NCBI GenBank assembly: GCA_003456855.1
Contig: DMOO01000149.1
Coordinates: 1 to 6,468 of the forward strand
DNA: 6,468 nt
Source of the DNA: Sphaerochaeta sp.
GTDB lineage: Bacteria > Spirochaetota > Spirochaetia > Sphaerochaetales > Sphaerochaetaceae
Reading direction: 5' to 3'
The notes beneath the pieces are model-generated. The model had not been told where the DNA came from. It searched no databases and saw nothing but the letters and a program-made list of their open reading frames with translations. Each line of letters opens with the position of its first letter. Position 1 is the first letter of the stretch. Made by a program: the position numbers and the translations under genes. Below, in pieces: positions 4,799 to 6,468 of the stretch.

Positions 4799-6468
4799 AT
4801 GACAATTACATGATAACCGGAACTGAAAGCACCATGACGCCGGGCCTTCAGGTGTTCACGAAGACCGAAGTGAAGAAAGGGCGTTCCAAGGCAATCAGGG
4901 TGGCGGCCTACTGCAGGGTAAGCACGAATCTTGAGGCGCAGAAGAGCAGTCTTGAGATCCAGATGTCAGCCTATGAGAGAATCATTCATCAGCACCCTGG
5001 CTGGAAGCTCGCCGGAATATACACGGACAGAGGTCTTTCAGGAACCGCGGCATCCAGGAGAGTGCAGTTTCAGAAAATGATTGAGGATGCCAAAGCAGGG
5101 AAGATAGATTACATCATCGCAAAGTCCACTTCCCGTTTTGCGCGAAACACCGTCGACACCCTCAAGTACACCCGAATGCTGAGAGAGTGGGGTGTTGGAG
5201 TGTATTTTGAGGAGCAGAAGATCGATACAGGAAGCATCACTTCGGAGATGTTGCTGACGATCCATGCTGCCTTTGCGCAGGAAGAGAGCCACAGCATTTC
5301 AGAGAACCTGAAGAGAGGCGTAAGGTCCCGCTTTGCAATGGGGATACCCAAGTGGTCAACGACATACGGCTACAGAAGAATCAGTAACGATGTATGGGAA
5401 CCATATGAGCCAGAGGCTGCAGTTGTGAGGCGAATCTTCGACATGTACCTTGATGGGCATAAGCTGCCTGAGATAGTGCAGGCACTTGAGAATGACGGCA
5501 TTCCTGGTCCAGGGAAGAAGAATATCTGGTTTGCACATTCTCTTTCCACAATCCTGCACAATGAGAAGTACATAGGTGATGTGGCCATGCAGAAGGATTA
5601 CACGATAGACCACATGACACACAAAAGGAAACGCAACCGCGATGCCTCGGTGACCAGATACTACAGGAAAGACCACCATACTCCGATTATCGACCGAAAA
5701 ACATTTGCAGACGTCCAGGTGATGCTTGAGATGAACGATCCTCACAAAGGGGCAATCCAGTATCCTTTTTATGGAACACTGAGATGCCCTTTCTGCGGAG
5801 AGAAGATGGTGGCAGTCAGCCTTCCGAGCAGATGGCATCATCAGGCATGGACATGCGGCGGTCCTTCGTCAGAGAAGGTTCTGAGATCTGAACGGACTTC
5901 ATGTCCGCAGTTCTTTGTCAAAAACTTCTATGTGGTTGAAGGAGTGGTTGATGCTTTCAGGAACCTCTGCAGGAATCTGCAGGAAAAACCGGGCAGTGAT
6001 TTTGTGGCAAAGCAGGAAAAGCACAAGGACCGGGTTATGAGAGGGGAGGTCCACTATATGTTCCTCCTTGATTTAGTTGAGTCGATCTCGTTCCGGGAAG
6101 GTGAGGATGGGAAAGTCAGGTGGGACACTCTTGTCGTCAGGTGGAAGTGCCAAGCAGAGACAACAGGTCATATCGAATACAGGAGGGCTTCAGAGATTCC
6201 TGTTACAAAGGATTCAGCAGAGCTTCGTGGCATGGTGTACTACGCCAACGGTGAGCCTACCAACGGGCAGACCAACGCCTACTACAGTGTTCAGGGTCTT
6301 TTTGAGTTTTGTGACAAACTGATGATCCATGAGTCATTTGCGGACGAGAAGGTCGGAAGCATGTCCTCGGTAGGCATTCTGATTCCGGCGGTTCTGGCCC
6401 CGACCACCACAAAGGTAGGGTTTGAGGGAGAAGTGAAATATGAGGGTGCAAAAGCTGCAAGGAACAAG
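4795..6468 (+). CDS. Large serine recombinase 3 with zinc ribbon (3' end outside window)
   Basis: At least 558 residues are encoded with no stop before the window end. The start overlaps the Rec2 stop as ATGA (4795-4798), with AAAGGAG at 4778-4784, ten bases upstream. The catalytic domain has IRVAAYCRVST (nucleophile Ser43, Arg41) and STSRFARN (Arg114, Arg117), then EMLLTIHAAFAQEESHSISE. The 'recombinase' domain (about 190-315) includes YGYRRI, ILHNEKYIGDVAMQ and DHHTPIIDRKTFADVQ. A zinc ribbon has Cys331, Cys334, Cys354 and Cys370. Past it lies a short charged helix-prone stretch (about 385-415) and a beta-rich extension (VVRWKCQAE, MVYYANGEP, ILIPAVLAP) that aligns in order with the Rec2 extension. 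The tail runs on beyond the point where Rec2 ends (KVGFEGEVKYEGAKAARNK), so this copy is the longest. Rec2 and Rec3 are closer to each other than to Rec1, which suggests successive duplications. Confidence 0.95.
   Translation, partial: MNDNYMITGTESTMTPGLQVFTKTEVKKGRSKAIRVAAYCRVSTNLEAQKSSLEIQMSAYERIIHQHPGWKLAGIYTDRGLSGTAASRRVQFQKMIEDAKAGKIDYIIAKSTSRFARNTVDTLKYTRMLREWGVGVYFEEQKIDTGSITSEMLLTIHAAFAQEESHSISENLKRGVRSRFAMGIPKWSTTYGYRRISNDVWEPYEPEAAVVRRIFDMYLDGHKLPEIVQALENDGIPGPGKKNIWFAHSLSTILHNEKYIGDVAMQKDYTIDHMTHKRKRNRDASVTRYYRKDHHTPIIDRKTFADVQVMLEMNDPHKGAIQYPFYGTLRCPFCGEKMVAVSLPSRWHHQAWTCGGPSSEKVLRSERTSCPQFFVKNFYVVEGVVDAFRNLCRNLQEKPGSDFVAKQEKHKDRVMRGEVHYMFLLDLVESISFREGEDGKVRWDTLVVRWKCQAETTGHIEYRRASEIPVTKDSAELRGMVYYANGEPTNGQTNAYYSVQGLFEFCDKLMIHESFADEKVGSMSSVGILIPAVLAPTTTKVGFEGEVKYEGAKAARNK

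Noticed and set aside
5356..5841. 161-codon minus-strand frame opposite recombinase 3
   Set aside because: It is wholly inside the recombinase gene. Its Cys/His/Val-rich translation is what antisense reading of this gene would give.
1..6468. tRNA, rRNA, CRISPR array, insertion sequence
   Set aside because: No cloverleaf, regular spaced repeats, transposase or terminal inverted repeats were seen on either strand.

Overview
This window looks bacterial. Several genes have strong Shine-Dalgarno sites, and the repressor gene has a recognisable sigma-70-type promoter (TTGAGC, 17 bp, TATAAT). I cannot name the host. Mid GC content, strong Shine-Dalgarno sites and long zinc-ribbon serine recombinases would suit an anaerobic Bacillota (Clostridia) or similar gut bacterium, but this is inference. 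The DNA is clearly mobile: the end of a phage late (tail) module lies next to a repressor/recombinase module.

Left part (1-1296, + strand): the C-terminal 70 codons of a tail-fibre-like protein with a Gly/Asn-rich degenerate repeat, then a 192-aa Gly/Ser/Asn/Trp-rich protein, a 121-aa protein and possibly a 40-aa basic peptide. The genes are packed head to tail with gaps of 1-8 nt, as in phage tail operons. Middle (1286-2264): two minus-strand genes, a 104-aa acidic helical protein of unknown function and a 100-aa XRE-family repressor. A 237-bp divergent intergenic region follows, holding the repressor promoter, two short dyads and a strong plus-strand intrinsic terminator.

Right part (2265 to the window end, + strand): three large serine recombinases in one overlapping operon. 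Rec1 (324 aa) has the catalytic and 'recombinase' DNA-binding domains but stops where the zinc ribbon should begin. Rec2 (524 aa with the start chosen here) and Rec3 (at least 558 aa, running off the window) have both domains, a four-Cys zinc ribbon and a beta-rich C-terminal extension. Gene overlaps of 16 nt and 4 nt imply translational coupling, and so probably joint action.

Working model: the XRE protein represses, from the divergent region, a three-subunit serine recombinase system that integrates and excises a prophage or integrative element. The recombinase operon sits just behind an intrinsic terminator and has no convincing promoter of its own, so attenuation or read-through control is possible. 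The most unusual points are the recombinase triplet with its unequal domain content, the terminator before it, and the direct contact with phage tail genes.
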